DNA from: Candidatus Ruthenibacterium merdavium | GTDB taxonomy: Bacteria > Bacillota > Clostridia > Oscillospirales > Ruminococcaceae | Assembly (NCBI GenBank): GCA_019119935.1 | Contig: DWWA01000037.1 | Span: 51,752-115,751, forward strand | DNA: 64,000 bases | Direction of reading: 5' to 3' | Part shown: piece by piece, positions 55,369-64,000 of the stretch | How the letters are laid out: the number at the start of each line of letters is the position of its first letter | How positions within the stretch are numbered: position 1 is the first letter of the stretch | The notes under the pieces: model-generated | Seen by the model: only the letters and a program-made list of their open reading frames with translations | What the model was told of the DNA's origin: nothing | The model's database searches: none | Made by a program: the position numbers and the translations under genes

Positions 55369-56415
55369 TTACCGCTTTGCACCCTTTGAAAGGCAATACA
55401 AAATTTCATCTCCGATTTGGTCGAGCGGAAGCTGCTTGCTCACGCCGCCCATTTTATAGGCTTCCATCGGCATACCGTAAACGACACAGCTTTCACGGTC
55501 TTGGCCAATCGTATACGCACCCGCTTTGTGCATTTTCGTCAGGCCGCGCGCACCATCGGCACCCATACCGGTTAAAATAACGCCAATCGCCTTATCGCGC
55601 GCCACGTCTGCAACAGAGTCAAACATGACATCCACAGAAGGACAGTGGCCGCTCACACGCTCACCCTTCATGCTGCGAACATAATAACCCTTCGCATCCT
55701 TTTTCAGCGTCAAATGATAATCGCCGGCCGCAATAATGATTTGGCCCGTCATCACGCGGTCCATATCCTGTGCTTCCTTCACCTTCATTTTGCAAATGCG
55801 GTCTAAACGCTGTGCATACAAATTGGTGAAGTTCGCAGGCATGTGCTGAACAATGATAATGCCGGGTGTCGTCGGAGGCAGATTTTTCACCACCTCAATA
55901 ATGGCTTCTGTGCCGCCTGTCGAAGCACCGATGGCGATGAGCGTATCCTGCGGGGCTTTAATCGGCGGAGCCAAACGCTGCACTAAGGAGGGCTGGCGCA
56001 CAATGGCGCCCGGCCGCCTTACACGCGCCTGAGCAGCCATTTTCACTTTGCTGCGCAGATTCTGCAAAAATGCATCGACGCTTCCGGGAACATCCGCAGA
56101 AGGCTTGTTTACAAAATCAACAGCGCCCGCCTCAAGCGCGTCCAGCGCATTCATGGGAAGCGAGGTAACCACAATAACGGGAATCGGCTTGATGGGCATC
56201 AGTTTTTTCAAAAACTCAATGCCGTTCATCTTGGGCATTTCCACGTCAAGCGTGATAACATCGGGTTTTAACTGCTCAATTTTCCGCATTGCGTCTTCGG
56301 GGTCCATTGCACTGCCGACAACGGACAGCGCCGGATCTTCCGAAAGGCTCATGCGCAGTTTCGTGCGAAACAGAATGGAATCATCAACTACGAGAACTCT
56401 CAGAGGTTGATTCAT
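55369..56415 (-). CDS. cheB: Chemotaxis methylesterase CheB
   Basis: Removes methyl groups from chemoreceptors and deamidates glutamines, for adaptation. The receiver domain (1-120) has VVDDSILFR and phospho-acceptor Asp57 (VITLDVEMPKMNG). The methylesterase domain (about 155-345) has the catalytic IGASTGGTEAI serine, VQHMPANFTNL histidine and LTGMGADGARG aspartate. At 348 aa it is typical. AAGGAGG precedes the ATG, which overlaps the cheR stop by ATGA. It is the last gene of cheA-cheW-cheR-cheB. Confidence 0.97.
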   Translation of the reverse strand: MNQPLRVLVVDDSILFRTKLRMSLSEDPALSVVGSAMDPEDAMRKIEQLKPDVITLDVEMPKMNGIEFLKKLMPIKPIPVIVVTSLPMNALDALEAGAVDFVNKPSADVPGSVDAFLQNLRSKVKMAAQARVRRPGAIVRQPSLVQRLAPPIKAPQDTLIAIGASTGGTEAIIEVVKNLPPTTPGIIIVQHMPANFTNLYAQRLDRICKMKVKEAQDMDRVMTGQIIIAAGDYHLTLKKDAKGYYVRSMKGERVSGHCPSVDVMFDSVADVARDKAIGVILTGMGADGARGLTKMHKAGAYTIGQDRESCVVYGMPMEAYKMGGVSKQLPLDQIGDEILYCLSKGAKR

Positions 56416-57269
56416 TTCAAAAGTCCTCCTTTATTTGGCTGCTTTTGATAAATGGCAGGCATTAAGTAAGTATACTTAGAATTTGCCCTATCAACGCTCT
56501 CTGAATGACCGATAAAAAGATAACCGCCGGGAGCCGTAGCATTATAAAATTTCTCCACCGTCCGGTTTGTTGTTTCCGCGTCAAAATAAATCATGACGTT
56601 TCTGCAAAAAATAATATCAAACGGCTTCTTGTAAACAAAGGGATCCATCAAGTTGAAAATACGGAAAACGACCTCTTTGCGAATTTTATCACACACCTGA
56701 TAATCACCATTGGGAAGCTGCCGCATATATTTTGTTTTCCATGCAGCAGGCAGCCCCTTCACGCTTTCGGCAGGATAAATGCCCTCTCTCGCCTTCGTCA
56801 GAACATTGGTAGAAATATCGGTTGCCAAAATCGTGGTATCCCATTGCGGTTTCCGCGGGCCGAAGTATTGGTCCATTACCATGGCAATGTTATAAGCTTC
56901 CTGTCCTGCGGAGCACCCCGCGCTCCAAATACGCAAATCTCCTCGTCTTGTCTTTTCAAGCTGCGGCAGCGCCACTTTCATCAAAAACTCAAAATGCTCG
57001 TTTTCGCGTGCAAAATAAGAATGATTCGTTGTGATTTTATTTAAGAACTGGTGCATTTCTTCTCCGCTTGAATCACGGAACAAACGTTCCATGTACTGCG
57101 AAAAATTAGACATTCCCTTTGCACGAATGGTGTGAGAGAGCCGCCCCTCAATCAGCTGGCGCTTTCTGCTCAAGTCAATGCCGTATTTTTTATAAACAAA
57201 TGCAACCAAATCATTAAATTCTTTGTCGGTAAGCTTGATAAGTCCCTGCGTATCCGTTACTATGGGCAT
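56412..57269 (-). CDS. cheR: Chemoreceptor methyltransferase CheR
   Basis: Transfers methyl from SAM to receptor glutamates. The N-terminal helical domain contains FVYKKYGIDLSRKRQLIEGRLSHTIR. The SAM domain has TTNHSYFARENEHFEFL, RIWSAGCSAGQEAYNIAM, the DIIFCRNVMIYFD strand and YLFIGHSESV. At 285 aa the size is usual; there is no C-terminal pentapeptide-binding tail. AAAGGAG lies upstream of the ATG. Confidence 0.96.
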   Translation of the reverse strand: MPIVTDTQGLIKLTDKEFNDLVAFVYKKYGIDLSRKRQLIEGRLSHTIRAKGMSNFSQYMERLFRDSSGEEMHQFLNKITTNHSYFARENEHFEFLMKVALPQLEKTRRGDLRIWSAGCSAGQEAYNIAMVMDQYFGPRKPQWDTTILATDISTNVLTKAREGIYPAESVKGLPAAWKTKYMRQLPNGDYQVCDKIRKEVVFRIFNLMDPFVYKKPFDIIFCRNVMIYFDAETTNRTVEKFYNATAPGGYLFIGHSESVDRANSKYTYLMPAIYQKQPNKGGLLK

Positions 57270-57299
57270 ATCACGCAGCTCCTTTCTTGTCTGATGCTG

Positions 57300-57788
57300 T
57301 CATTGTGCAACAATGGTTCCAAAATCATTGATAAACAGCTTTTCACTGTCAATGTTCAAAATGGTGCAGCCGTCCGTATTCGTTGAAACCGAAGAAATGT
57401 ATTTTTCCGCAATATCACCGGACGGTGTATCGGAAATTTGTGCTTCGGAAATCGTTACAACCTCAGACACGCTGTCCACAATTAAACCGATGTGAATATC
57501 ACTGATGTCAATCACAACGATGCATGTTTTATCGTCGTATTCACGCTCGGGCAAGCCCAGTTTCAAGCGCATATCAATGACGGGAATTACCTTGCCGCGC
57601 AAGTTGATAATTCCTTTAATATAAACAGGAAGATTGGGCAGGTGAGTCGCCGTCTGCACAGCGATAATCTCAATGACATACCGCAACTCCACACTGTAAA
57701 GCATATCTTGAATATAGAACAGCAGATAGCGATCCTCCAGCTCGGAGTGTTGATTCTGCTCTGCGTTCAACATAATTTCTTCCGCCAT
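57300..57788 (-). CDS. cheW: Chemotaxis coupling protein CheW
   Basis: Scaffold joining chemoreceptors and CheA. The single SH3-like CheW domain shows YLLFYIQDMLYSVELRYVIEII, LPNLPVYIKGIINLRGKVIPVIDMRLKLG and GLIVDSVSEVVTI, all canonical. At 162 aa it is full length. AGGAGG lies 7 nt before the ATG. It follows cheA with a 16-nt gap. Confidence 0.96.
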   Translation of the reverse strand: MAEEIMLNAEQNQHSELEDRYLLFYIQDMLYSVELRYVIEIIAVQTATHLPNLPVYIKGIINLRGKVIPVIDMRLKLGLPEREYDDKTCIVVIDISDIHIGLIVDSVSEVVTISEAQISDTPSGDIAEKYISSVSTNTDGCTILNIDSEKLFINDFGTIVAQ

Positions 57789-57804
57789 ACGTTTGCCTCC
57801 TACC

Positions 57805-59919
57805 TTAAAGATTATTAATCAGCGCGTTGGCATCCAAAATCAAGCTGACGGTACCGTCGCCCAGGATACTGCATCCCGAAAGCCCCTGCGACTTCAAATC
57901 ATATTTATTGAAGAAAGTCGGGAAGGGTTTTACCACTACTTGGTACTCGCCGAGCAGCTCATCCGCAAAAATGCACGCGCTGGAGGAACTGTTTTCCACT
58001 TGAATCAAAATGCCGTCCATAATATCGGAGTGCTTGGCGTCAATTTGATACATCTTATGCAGTCTCAAAATCGGCAGACACTCGCCGCGCACCATAATCA
58101 TCTCGGTGCCGTTCGCATTGTGGATAATCTGCTCCGGACCGGTCGGCTTAAACGACTGCTTGATGGAGGTAATCGGCAAAGTGAACACGGTGTTGCCCAC
58201 CGCAAGGTTCATGCCGTCCACGATGGCCAGCGTCAGCGGAATTTTAATGGTGAAGGTTGTGCCTTTGCCAAACTCGCTGTGAATGGTGATGCTGCCGCCC
58301 ACTTTTTCAATGTTCTTGCGCACAACATCCATGCCGACGCCGCGTCCGGAATACTCCGTCACTTCCTTGTTGGTAGAAAAGCCCGGAAGCATAATCATCT
58401 GGAAGATTTCTTTGTCGGTGTATTCGCTTTCCGGCTTGGTCAAAAGGCCGTTTTCACGCGCTTTTGCCAAAATCTTTTTCGGGTCAAGCCCGCAGCCGTC
58501 GTCGGCTACGTCAATGTGAATTTCACCGCCCACATTGCGCGCAGACAGCGTCACTTTACCCACAGCGGGTTTACCCTTTTTCACACGCTCGTCAGGATGC
58601 TCGATGGCGTGGTCCATCGAGTTGCGGATCATGTGCATAAACGGATCGGCAATGGCGTCATTGATGGTTTTATCCACCTCTGTGTCGCCGCCGAACGTAA
58701 CAAGCTCTGCTTGCTTATCAAGCTTTTTGGCCATATCACGCACAATACGCGACATTTTTTGGAACGTACCGTGCAGCGGCACCATGCGGATGCTCATCAC
58801 GACATCCTGCAATTCGTCGGTCAGCTTGCGCAGCTCGCGGATCGACTTTGTAAAGTGGTCCAAACGCAAACCGTTCAAATCAGGGTCGCGCGCCACCATG
58901 GACTCCGCCGTTACAATCTCGCCCACCAAATCCATCAAGCGGTCAAGCTTGGACTGGTTCACGCTGATCAAGCTTTGCTTAACGCCAACTTTGGGAGAAG
59001 ACACAGGCGTTCCTTTTTGAACTGCTTCCGCACCGGAGGATACAGGCTTCGGCGCGCTGGCGGGAGCGGCAGGCTTTGCACTTCCGGCTTCAGCCGCCGC
59101 AGGAGCACTCGGCGCCTCCTGGGTTTCGGGTTCCTCGGCTTCCACCTCGTACGACTTGATGTTCAGCGATTCCTCAATCGTCTTGAGCACCTCGTCCTCG
59201 GAGTCCGCAGGATGACAAATCAAAAGCAAGCCGTTTTTGATAATTTCGGCGCTCAGGTTAGAATCGGTTTCCGGCTTTGCGGGAATCGATTCCACACTGG
59301 TGCAGCAGCCTTTGAGCTGAGAAATGAGCATAAAGGCGCGCATATTTTCCATCTGGCAGCCATCGTCAAAGTGAACGCGAACGCGCAGGGTACCGGTGCC
59401 TGCCGGCGCAGCAGACTGCTCTTGCTGTACGGGCGCAGCTGCTTCAGGAGCCGCAGGTGCAGCGGCGGGAGCGGCGCTTTGCGTTTGGGCAGATGCCTCA
59501 GCTTCGCCTTTCATAATGGCCGCTTGAACATGCAGCTGCTCCACCAGTGCGCTGGGGTCAGCCGGCGTATAACTGGAAGTTTGCAGCGCGGCAATCTCCT
59601 TGCGCAAAAAGTCGGATGTCTGGAACACCAAGTCAAAAATCGCGTCAAACACCAAATCCAATTTGGAAGGATCTTCTCGAATAATGTAAAAGACGTCTTC
59701 TACCGCATGCGCCAGCGTAGACATTTCCGCAAACTCCAGCATGGCCGCAGAACCCTTAATGGTGTGTGTGATGCGGAAAATCATATTGATATTGTCTTCG
59801 CTGATGTTCTTTGCCTTTTCAGACTCAAGCAGGATTTCATCCAGCTCGTCCAACAGTCCGCTGGTTTCGTAAATAAATGCCTCTACCAGGGATTCCATTC
59901 CGGAATCGATCTCGCTCAT
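57805..59919 (-). CDS. cheA: Chemotaxis histidine kinase CheA
   Basis: Cytoplasmic kinase controlled by chemoreceptors. P1 (Hpt) carries THTIKGSAAMLEF with His52. An Ala/Pro linker precedes a P2-like domain (about 150-235) and another Ala/Pro linker. P3 dimerisation starts at VNQSKLDRLMDLVGEIV; P4 has the N-box MHMIRNSMDHAIEHP, VADDGCGLDP and GRGVGMDVV; P5 is CheW-like to the end. 704 aa. ATG 59919 has GAGGGTGA 8 nt upstream; ATG 59925 in the ORF track is too close to it. CheY, CheC and CheD are not in this operon. Confidence 0.97.
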   Translation of the reverse strand: MSEIDSGMESLVEAFIYETSGLLDELDEILLESEKAKNISEDNINMIFRITHTIKGSAAMLEFAEMSTLAHAVEDVFYIIREDPSKLDLVFDAIFDLVFQTSDFLRKEIAALQTSSYTPADPSALVEQLHVQAAIMKGEAEASAQTQSAAPAAAPAAPEAAAPVQQEQSAAPAGTGTLRVRVHFDDGCQMENMRAFMLISQLKGCCTSVESIPAKPETDSNLSAEIIKNGLLLICHPADSEDEVLKTIEESLNIKSYEVEAEEPETQEAPSAPAAAEAGSAKPAAPASAPKPVSSGAEAVQKGTPVSSPKVGVKQSLISVNQSKLDRLMDLVGEIVTAESMVARDPDLNGLRLDHFTKSIRELRKLTDELQDVVMSIRMVPLHGTFQKMSRIVRDMAKKLDKQAELVTFGGDTEVDKTINDAIADPFMHMIRNSMDHAIEHPDERVKKGKPAVGKVTLSARNVGGEIHIDVADDGCGLDPKKILAKARENGLLTKPESEYTDKEIFQMIMLPGFSTNKEVTEYSGRGVGMDVVRKNIEKVGGSITIHSEFGKGTTFTIKIPLTLAIVDGMNLAVGNTVFTLPITSIKQSFKPTGPEQIIHNANGTEMIMVRGECLPILRLHKMYQIDAKHSDIMDGILIQVENSSSSACIFADELLGEYQVVVKPFPTFFNKYDLKSQGLSGCSILGDGTVSLILDANALINNL

Positions 59920-60021
59920 AAACATTCACCCTCTTCATTTCATTTCGCGCAAAAAAAGCCACGCCGAAACAAGCTTGTCAAAAAACAAAGTTCCACGCGA
60001 CTGCCTTATACGCGTAAGCAG

Positions 60022-60049
60022 ATAATACCTCTGTATTTTTATTATCAAA
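60022..60049 (-). promoter_or_regulatory. Possible promoter of the che operon
   Basis: On the minus strand TTTGAT and TATTAT are separated by 16 nt, about 100 nt upstream of cheA. No sigma-28-type GCCGATAA box was found. Confidence 0.4.
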
Positions 60050-60441
60050 CGATTTAACGAAAATACAAGCCTTGCGGTCGATTTTTCTATTTTCATCTCG
60101 TCGATGTGCCGAGAACCGCAGCGCGAACGCAGCAGCCCGCAGTTTGAAAAATAAGCGGTTATTTTACCCTGCCTCGGCCCATTTCAAAGCATGTTTTCTC
60201 ATTCTGTCATCGAAAAAAATCTTTTGACAATTGTCACAGTCGCACATGGATTCGCAGCAAAAAAACGCCCTTGTGCCGCCGCTTTTAAGCGCGCAAAAAA
60301 CACAAGCGCCGCACTCCGAAGCGAGTTTTCCACAGCGGCTGTTCTCACAGCTTTGCAGACCTGTCTTTTATTCATTTTACTAGAGATGGGGGTATAAAGC
60401 AACTTGTTTGTAAACTTTTCGCTTCTTTTTGTCCGATTACC

Positions 60442-60490
60442 CAAAATTTGGCACTTCGCGCAGAAAGTGCTTGCTAAGCCTCAAATTTTG
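60442..60490. other. Two-level stem-loop element
   Basis: CAAAATTTG pairs with CAAATTTTG, and inside it GCACTT pairs with AAGTGC, leaving an unpaired TTGCTAAGCCT on one side. No T-run follows, so it is not a simple terminator. Confidence 0.35.
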
Positions 60491-60538
60491 TCTTAACACC
60501 ATGCTTTTTATCAGGTTTTGTGTTTTAAGATTTCCATT

Positions 60539-60627
60539 ATACCCTATTGAAATGAAAAAAAAATGATTTTTGTCTTCTTTAGTCTTGAAATTTTCGTTTT
60601 ATGTGAGATAACTTATTTATAGGGTAT
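60539..60627. repeat. Inverted pair ATACCCTAT ... ATAGGGTAT
   Basis: Two exactly complementary 9-mers lie 71 nt apart upstream of the FliK-like gene. The left copy overlaps a minus-strand TATAAT. They could be paired binding sites or chance. Confidence 0.3.
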
Positions 60628-60678
60628 CATGATAACCCTGCGTTCTGCGACAATTTTAGTTGTGAAGGAGATTCGGCA

Positions 60679-62202
60679 TTGGCAGACTTACTCAAAGTAA
60701 TGACACCGGTGATCAATAAGAATCAGCCGGTTCAGCCGAATATGCCTACGGATGCTCCGGGCATATTGAATATTCAAAACACCGAAAAGGTGATTCAAAC
60801 TCATAATCAAACCAACCTCAGCCAAGAGCATAACAACGGGCTTGAGAATTCCAGCGCTCCGGCAATGCTTCTCAGCCTTTTAAAAGATCCGGCTGTCGCT
60901 GCGTCTTACTTGAAAAACATCTCGTTTCTCGAAGAAATTTTCAAGCTGCTTCCCGCGAACAACCAATCGATGACGGCAGAAATTGAACAGCTCTTCGGCG
61001 GTATGATGATGAGTGAGCAGGAAATCGCACCTGAAATGATGCGCCAAGGCGAAACCGCCACCATGCTTCGCGGTGAGCTGTTTGATTTTCTGCGTCAGAT
61101 TAACGAAAAGGCGGCGCCGCGAAGCGACCTGCAAGCCGCTATCGCAAACTTTTTGCGCGCGGCCAACGGTCTGCTTTGCCGCGAGGATATTCAGGGAGCC
61201 GTTTACAACAATCTTTTGTTTTTGAAAAAATCGCTCCATTCCAGCAAGGATTTATCCGCCAAACTTGACAGCCTTCTTGCGCGCTTATCGGGCGAAACGG
61301 ACGGCGCACAAAGTGCCGACGGGCTCAAAAACGGCGCTTCTTCTTTTCAGCAGGCCTTAGCCGGCGCAAAAGATTTGTCCTCGTTTAAACAGGCCATGCA
61401 AAGCGGCCAGGATTTTCAGGCGCTCAAGCGGGAAATTCTCTCATTTTTAACGGATGTGGAGTCGAGTATTCTTTACAACTCTAAAATGGATAAAGTGCTT
61501 TCCATTTTGAAGTATAACCTTTCCCGGTACAGTACCGGAGAGGATTATTTCCACGAATCGGCCTTTTTCCTTCGCCAGCATTTAAGCGGCCCTCAGCGCC
61601 GTGTATTTGCGGGTTTGGTAGACGGTTTTCTCGCCAATTTGCAGGAGGGGCGCGTTCACCCTGAGTTAAAGCAAGGCATGTCGCGCGTCATGGAAACGCT
61701 CACGAAACTGCTGGGCATTCAGGTGGCGAACGAACATCTTTCCGCCGGTGATGAAGCAAAGGTGGAGCAAATTCTGCACAGTCTGCTTTCCTCCCCGTGC
61801 AACTTTACACCTCTTTTGCATTTTATCATCCCGGTTGACCATCTCGGCTCCCGTGCGTTTGCCGAAATTTGGGTCAACCCCGACAGTGATGAGAAAGATA
61901 TGCCCAAAGGCGCCGGCAAAGGCGTTCATTTCCTGCTGGTGATCGACTCGGAAGGTGTCGGACGCTTTGAGGCCGATGTATATGTGCACGATAAGGACAA
62001 AGTCGTTGATTTTCAGCTGTTCTGTCCGCCGGGATTGGAGAACGTCTTTTCTCAGATGTCCAAACCTTTGGCACAGCTTTTTACTTCGATGGATTACCGT
62101 GCGGGCTTTATGCGCTTTGATGCTCTGGAGCGCCCGCGCTCGCTGATGGAAGCGTTTAAGTCGCTTCCCTACAAAAGGATGGGTTTGGATGTCAAGGTTT
62201 GA
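60679..62202 (+). CDS. FliK/YlqG-like flagellar hook-length-type protein
   Basis: A 507-aa protein not recognised by strong motifs. The first 60 residues are Gln/Asn-rich and disordered, the middle (65-330) is helical, and the C-terminal part (about 360-495) is compact with FTPLLHFIIPVDHLGSRAFAEIWVNPD and VHFLLVIDSEGVGRFEADVYV, resembling the FliK C-terminal (Flg_hook) fold. The next gene encodes an FlhB cytoplasmic-domain homologue; the same pair exists as ylqG-ylqH in Bacillus, which supports the assignment. TTG start with AAGGAG 8 nt upstream. Confidence 0.6.
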   Translation: MADLLKVMTPVINKNQPVQPNMPTDAPGILNIQNTEKVIQTHNQTNLSQEHNNGLENSSAPAMLLSLLKDPAVAASYLKNISFLEEIFKLLPANNQSMTAEIEQLFGGMMMSEQEIAPEMMRQGETATMLRGELFDFLRQINEKAAPRSDLQAAIANFLRAANGLLCREDIQGAVYNNLLFLKKSLHSSKDLSAKLDSLLARLSGETDGAQSADGLKNGASSFQQALAGAKDLSSFKQAMQSGQDFQALKREILSFLTDVESSILYNSKMDKVLSILKYNLSRYSTGEDYFHESAFFLRQHLSGPQRRVFAGLVDGFLANLQEGRVHPELKQGMSRVMETLTKLLGIQVANEHLSAGDEAKVEQILHSLLSSPCNFTPLLHFIIPVDHLGSRAFAEIWVNPDSDEKDMPKGAGKGVHFLLVIDSEGVGRFEADVYVHDKDKVVDFQLFCPPGLENVFSQMSKPLAQLFTSMDYRAGFMRFDALERPRSLMEAFKSLPYKRMGLDVKV

Positions 62203-62563
62203 TAAAAAGGCCGTCGCCTTAAAATATAACGCCGAGCAAGACCTCGCGCCGGTGGTTATCGCTTCGGGATACGGTGAAGTTGCGGAGAATATCATTGATA
62301 TTGCCGAACAGCGCGGAATTCCCGTTTATCGTGATGACAGCGCTGCGTCGATGCTCTGCATGCTTGAAATCGGCACAACGATTCCGCGCGAAATGTATGA
62401 GCTGGTGGCTGCCATTTACCTGCAAATTTTAAAAACGGCCTCTCAGCTTCAAGGCGCGCCTTCGCCCGTGCCTGCGCGCCACGAAACGGCTCCTCAAGCC
62501 GCGGCAATTGCTCCTCAGCCGAATGAGCCGCAGCCCGGTGAACCGCAAACACAGTCAACGTAA
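62189..62563 (+). CDS. FlhB C-terminal-domain homologue (YlqH-like)
   Basis: A 124-aa soluble homologue of the FlhB cytoplasmic export-switch domain: KKAVALKYNAEQDLAPVVIASGYGEVAENIIDIAEQRGIPVYRDD and IGTTIPREMYELVAAIYLQIL. It begins just after the place where FlhB has its NPTH autocleavage motif, so it mimics the cleaved fragment and has no membrane part. A Pro/Gln/Ala-rich tail follows residue 90. It overlaps the FliK-like gene by 14 nt. Likely role in flagellar type III export specificity; not proven. Confidence 0.85.
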   Translation: MSRFDKKAVALKYNAEQDLAPVVIASGYGEVAENIIDIAEQRGIPVYRDDSAASMLCMLEIGTTIPREMYELVAAIYLQILKTASQLQGAPSPVPARHETAPQAAAIAPQPNEPQPGEPQTQST

Positions 62564-62611
62564 TACTCTCTCCGGCATTCGCCCAGAGGATTGTATTAAG
62601 GAGGAAATAAT

Positions 62612-63874
62612 ATGGATAATTGTATTGCACGCCAGCCGATCATCGGTAAGGACGGGAAAATTGCCGCGTATGAGCTGCTTTATTTCCAGAACAGCCAAAC
62701 GGTTGACAGCCCGCATGATTTTCACACCGCGCAGGCCATCGTGCAGTTTTTCAACCAACTGGACGAGTCCTCTTTCTTAGACGGGCGCGACGCGTTTCTC
62801 AGCTTTACGCCGAATTTGCTGATGCAGAATATTCCGCGCGTGTTCGACCCTCATAAGCTTGTCATTCAGGTAGAGGACAGCGTACTTGTGCACCCCGTTG
62901 CACGCATGATGCTTCAGCGCTACAAAAAACAGGGCTACCGGCTTTCTCTGTCCGGCTTCCAGTTTAACAGCCGCTACATGAATATTCTTTCTTTAATTGA
63001 TATTTTGAAAATCAATTTTGAGGGAATTTCTCAAAAGAAGCTGGATACTTATCTGTCCGTTGCAAAAGAGTTTAACCTCAAGCTGGCAGCTTATCACATT
63101 GATACGCCGGAAGCGCGCGCACTGGCGGAAAGCAATAACTTTGACTACCTGCAAGGTACCGACGTTGCAGACATTTCACAAAGCAAAGCTCAGAAAAACC
63201 CGAAGCATCTGCAATCGAACTTCTTCCGCTTGATGGCTGCGGCAACGCGCGAGGAGCCGGACTTGGAAGAGATTGCCGAATTGATCGGCATGGATGTTAC
63301 TTTGACATTCTCTTTGCTGAAAATGGTAAACTCTGCTTACTTTGCAATTCCTAACCGCGTAAAAGATATTAAGCAGGCGCTCACCATTTTAGGTTTGGGA
63401 CAGCTGCGTCAGTGGATTTACCTGCTGAGCTTCGGCGGCGAGGGCGACTTCACCGACGAGATTATCAAAATCTCGTTCCAGCGCGCCGTTTTCTGCCAGG
63501 CTTTGTCGCAGGAAATTCCCGACTTCCCGCTCGCTTACAGCGAAGCTTACATGCTTGGTATGTTTTCTATTTTGGACCGCTTGCTGGATGTTCCCTTGGA
63601 GCAGGCGCTGAAATCTTTGCCCGTTTCCGATGAACTCAAAGACGGTCTTATAAAGAAAGAGGGCATGTGCGGTTCGCTGTATCGCTTAACCACTGCGTAT
63701 GAGCAGGGTGAATGGCCGCGTGTGACACGCATTGCACAGGAGCTGAACCTCACAATGGAAACCATCTCCCGCAAATATTTGGAAGCGGTTGATTACGTTA
63801 CCTCTACTTGGAACAGCCTGATGGAACCGTTTGACGGCAGCGTGCAAACCACAGAAAAAGAAGCTGACAACTGA
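62612..63874 (+). CDS. Degenerate EAL-HDOD signalling protein
   Basis: Two-domain cytosolic signalling protein (420 aa). Residues 1-185 are EAL-like (CIARQPIIGKDGKIAAYELLYF, DILKINFEG), but the catalytic EAL and most metal ligands are missing, so hydrolysis of cyclic di-GMP is unlikely. Residues 200-395 form an HDOD domain (LIGMDVTLTFSLLKMVNSAYFAIPNRVKDIKQALTILGLGQLRQWI). Such proteins link second messengers to motility or development. AAGGAGG precedes the ATG. It closes the FliK-FlhB-like operon and is followed by a strong terminator. Confidence 0.88.
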   Translation: MDNCIARQPIIGKDGKIAAYELLYFQNSQTVDSPHDFHTAQAIVQFFNQLDESSFLDGRDAFLSFTPNLLMQNIPRVFDPHKLVIQVEDSVLVHPVARMMLQRYKKQGYRLSLSGFQFNSRYMNILSLIDILKINFEGISQKKLDTYLSVAKEFNLKLAAYHIDTPEARALAESNNFDYLQGTDVADISQSKAQKNPKHLQSNFFRLMAAATREEPDLEEIAELIGMDVTLTFSLLKMVNSAYFAIPNRVKDIKQALTILGLGQLRQWIYLLSFGGEGDFTDEIIKISFQRAVFCQALSQEIPDFPLAYSEAYMLGMFSILDRLLDVPLEQALKSLPVSDELKDGLIKKEGMCGSLYRLTTAYEQGEWPRVTRIAQELNLTMETISRKYLEAVDYVTSTWNSLMEPFDGSVQTTEKEADN

Positions 63875-63887
63875 TTGATTTTGCTCG

Positions 63888-63934
63888 AAAAGGGACGAAA
63901 AGTGCATGTTTATGCACTTTTCGTCCCTTTTTTT
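63888..63934 (+). terminator. Terminator of the FliK-FlhB-HDOD operon
   Basis: AAAGGGACGAAAAGTGCAT pairs perfectly with its 19-nt complement around GTTT, followed by a T-run. Beyond it (63940-64000) lies a TATAAT-containing AT-rich stretch, perhaps the promoter of the next gene outside the window. Confidence 0.92.
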
Positions 63935-64000
63935 ATTGTCCGCTTAAAAACCAGTACAATTGTCGATTTTTTCGTTATAATGCAAAATTATCTTTATATT

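Larger units (their letters stand above)
59920..60678. other. Long AT-rich divergent intergenic region
   Basis: About 760 nt between cheA (minus) and the FliK-like gene (plus). The listed ORFs here (for example 60199..60444) lack ribosome binding sites and recognisable products. It contains the che promoter candidate, a structured element (60442-60490) and an ATACCCTAT/ATAGGGTAT inverted pair. A plus-strand promoter such as TTGAAA-N16-GATAAC (near 60587-60614) is possible but weak. Confidence 0.5.

Noticed and set aside
57793-60057. Plus-strand 754-aa ORF antisense to cheA
   Set aside because: Antisense of the clear CheA gene; the translation is His/Arg/Leu-rich with no domains.
60199-60444. 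Minus-strand 81-aa ORF in the cheA-FliK gap
   Set aside because: No ribosome binding site, odd composition, start inside an AT-rich stretch; not supported as a gene.

Overview
The window looks like a chromosome segment from an anaerobic, endospore-forming, motile Clostridia bacterium, most likely of the Oscillospirales/Ruminococcaceae type. Supporting signs are SpoVT and SpoIIP, an [FeFe] hydrogenase with rubrerythrin, class I iron-sulfur fumarase, an anaerobic FAD/Fe-S glycerol-3-phosphate oxidation set, the recA-recX-rimO-pgsA operon, a chemotaxis operon, AGGAGG-type ribosome binding sites, frequent GTG/TTG starts, and a moderate GC content (about half by eye). I saw no rRNA, tRNA, CRISPR array, insertion sequence, integrase or phage genes.

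Layout. 1-3.2 kb: 3' part of rpe (cut by the window edge, missing from the ORF track) and an OmpR-type two-component system. 3.2-6.3 kb: a candidate small RNA with its own promoter and terminators, then a PerR-like regulator with a palindromic operator, overlapping a gene in which an [FeFe] hydrogenase is fused in frame to a reverse rubrerythrin. 6.3-12.5 kb: ychF-mtnN, an HD protein, an unknown protein, an AI-2E family permease, cysE, spoVT. 12.5-18.7 kb: a DUF6688-like membrane protein and the glycerol operon (glpK, FAD oxidoreductase with BFD domain, second FAD oxidoreductase, DUF1667 protein). 18.7-25 kb: an SGNH hydrolase with tandem CxxCG repeats, a CmpB-type membrane protein, an ECF S-component divergent from a MocR regulator, and SpoIIP. 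25-32 kb: sulfatase, PrsA-like foldase, then malic enzyme/fumarase alpha/fumarase beta/BrnQ. 32-40 kb: a surface-glycan area with a GT2 glycosyltransferase and rmlA-rmlD-rmlB (no rmlC), then a more AT-rich cassette with a 650-aa sulfotransferase-like protein and a frameshifted APS-kinase/methyltransferase fusion. 40-50 kb: recA operon, prmC-DUF1385 joined to a second two-component system, and a lipoprotein that seems to start on ATC. 49-55 kb: TetR regulator and a divergent FtsX-type ABC exporter with a long coiled coil. 55-64 kb: YjfB-like motility protein, cheA-cheW-cheR-cheB, then FliK-like, FlhB-like and EAL/HDOD genes.

How it fits together. The genes describe peroxide defence linked to hydrogen metabolism, C4-dicarboxylate interconversion (malate, fumarate), glycerol use, cell-envelope decoration, and motility. 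The observations most worth following are the hydrogenase-rubrerythrin fusion with a retained internal ribosome binding site, the orphan small RNA upstream of perR, and the sulfotransferase/APS-kinase/methyltransferase cassette.
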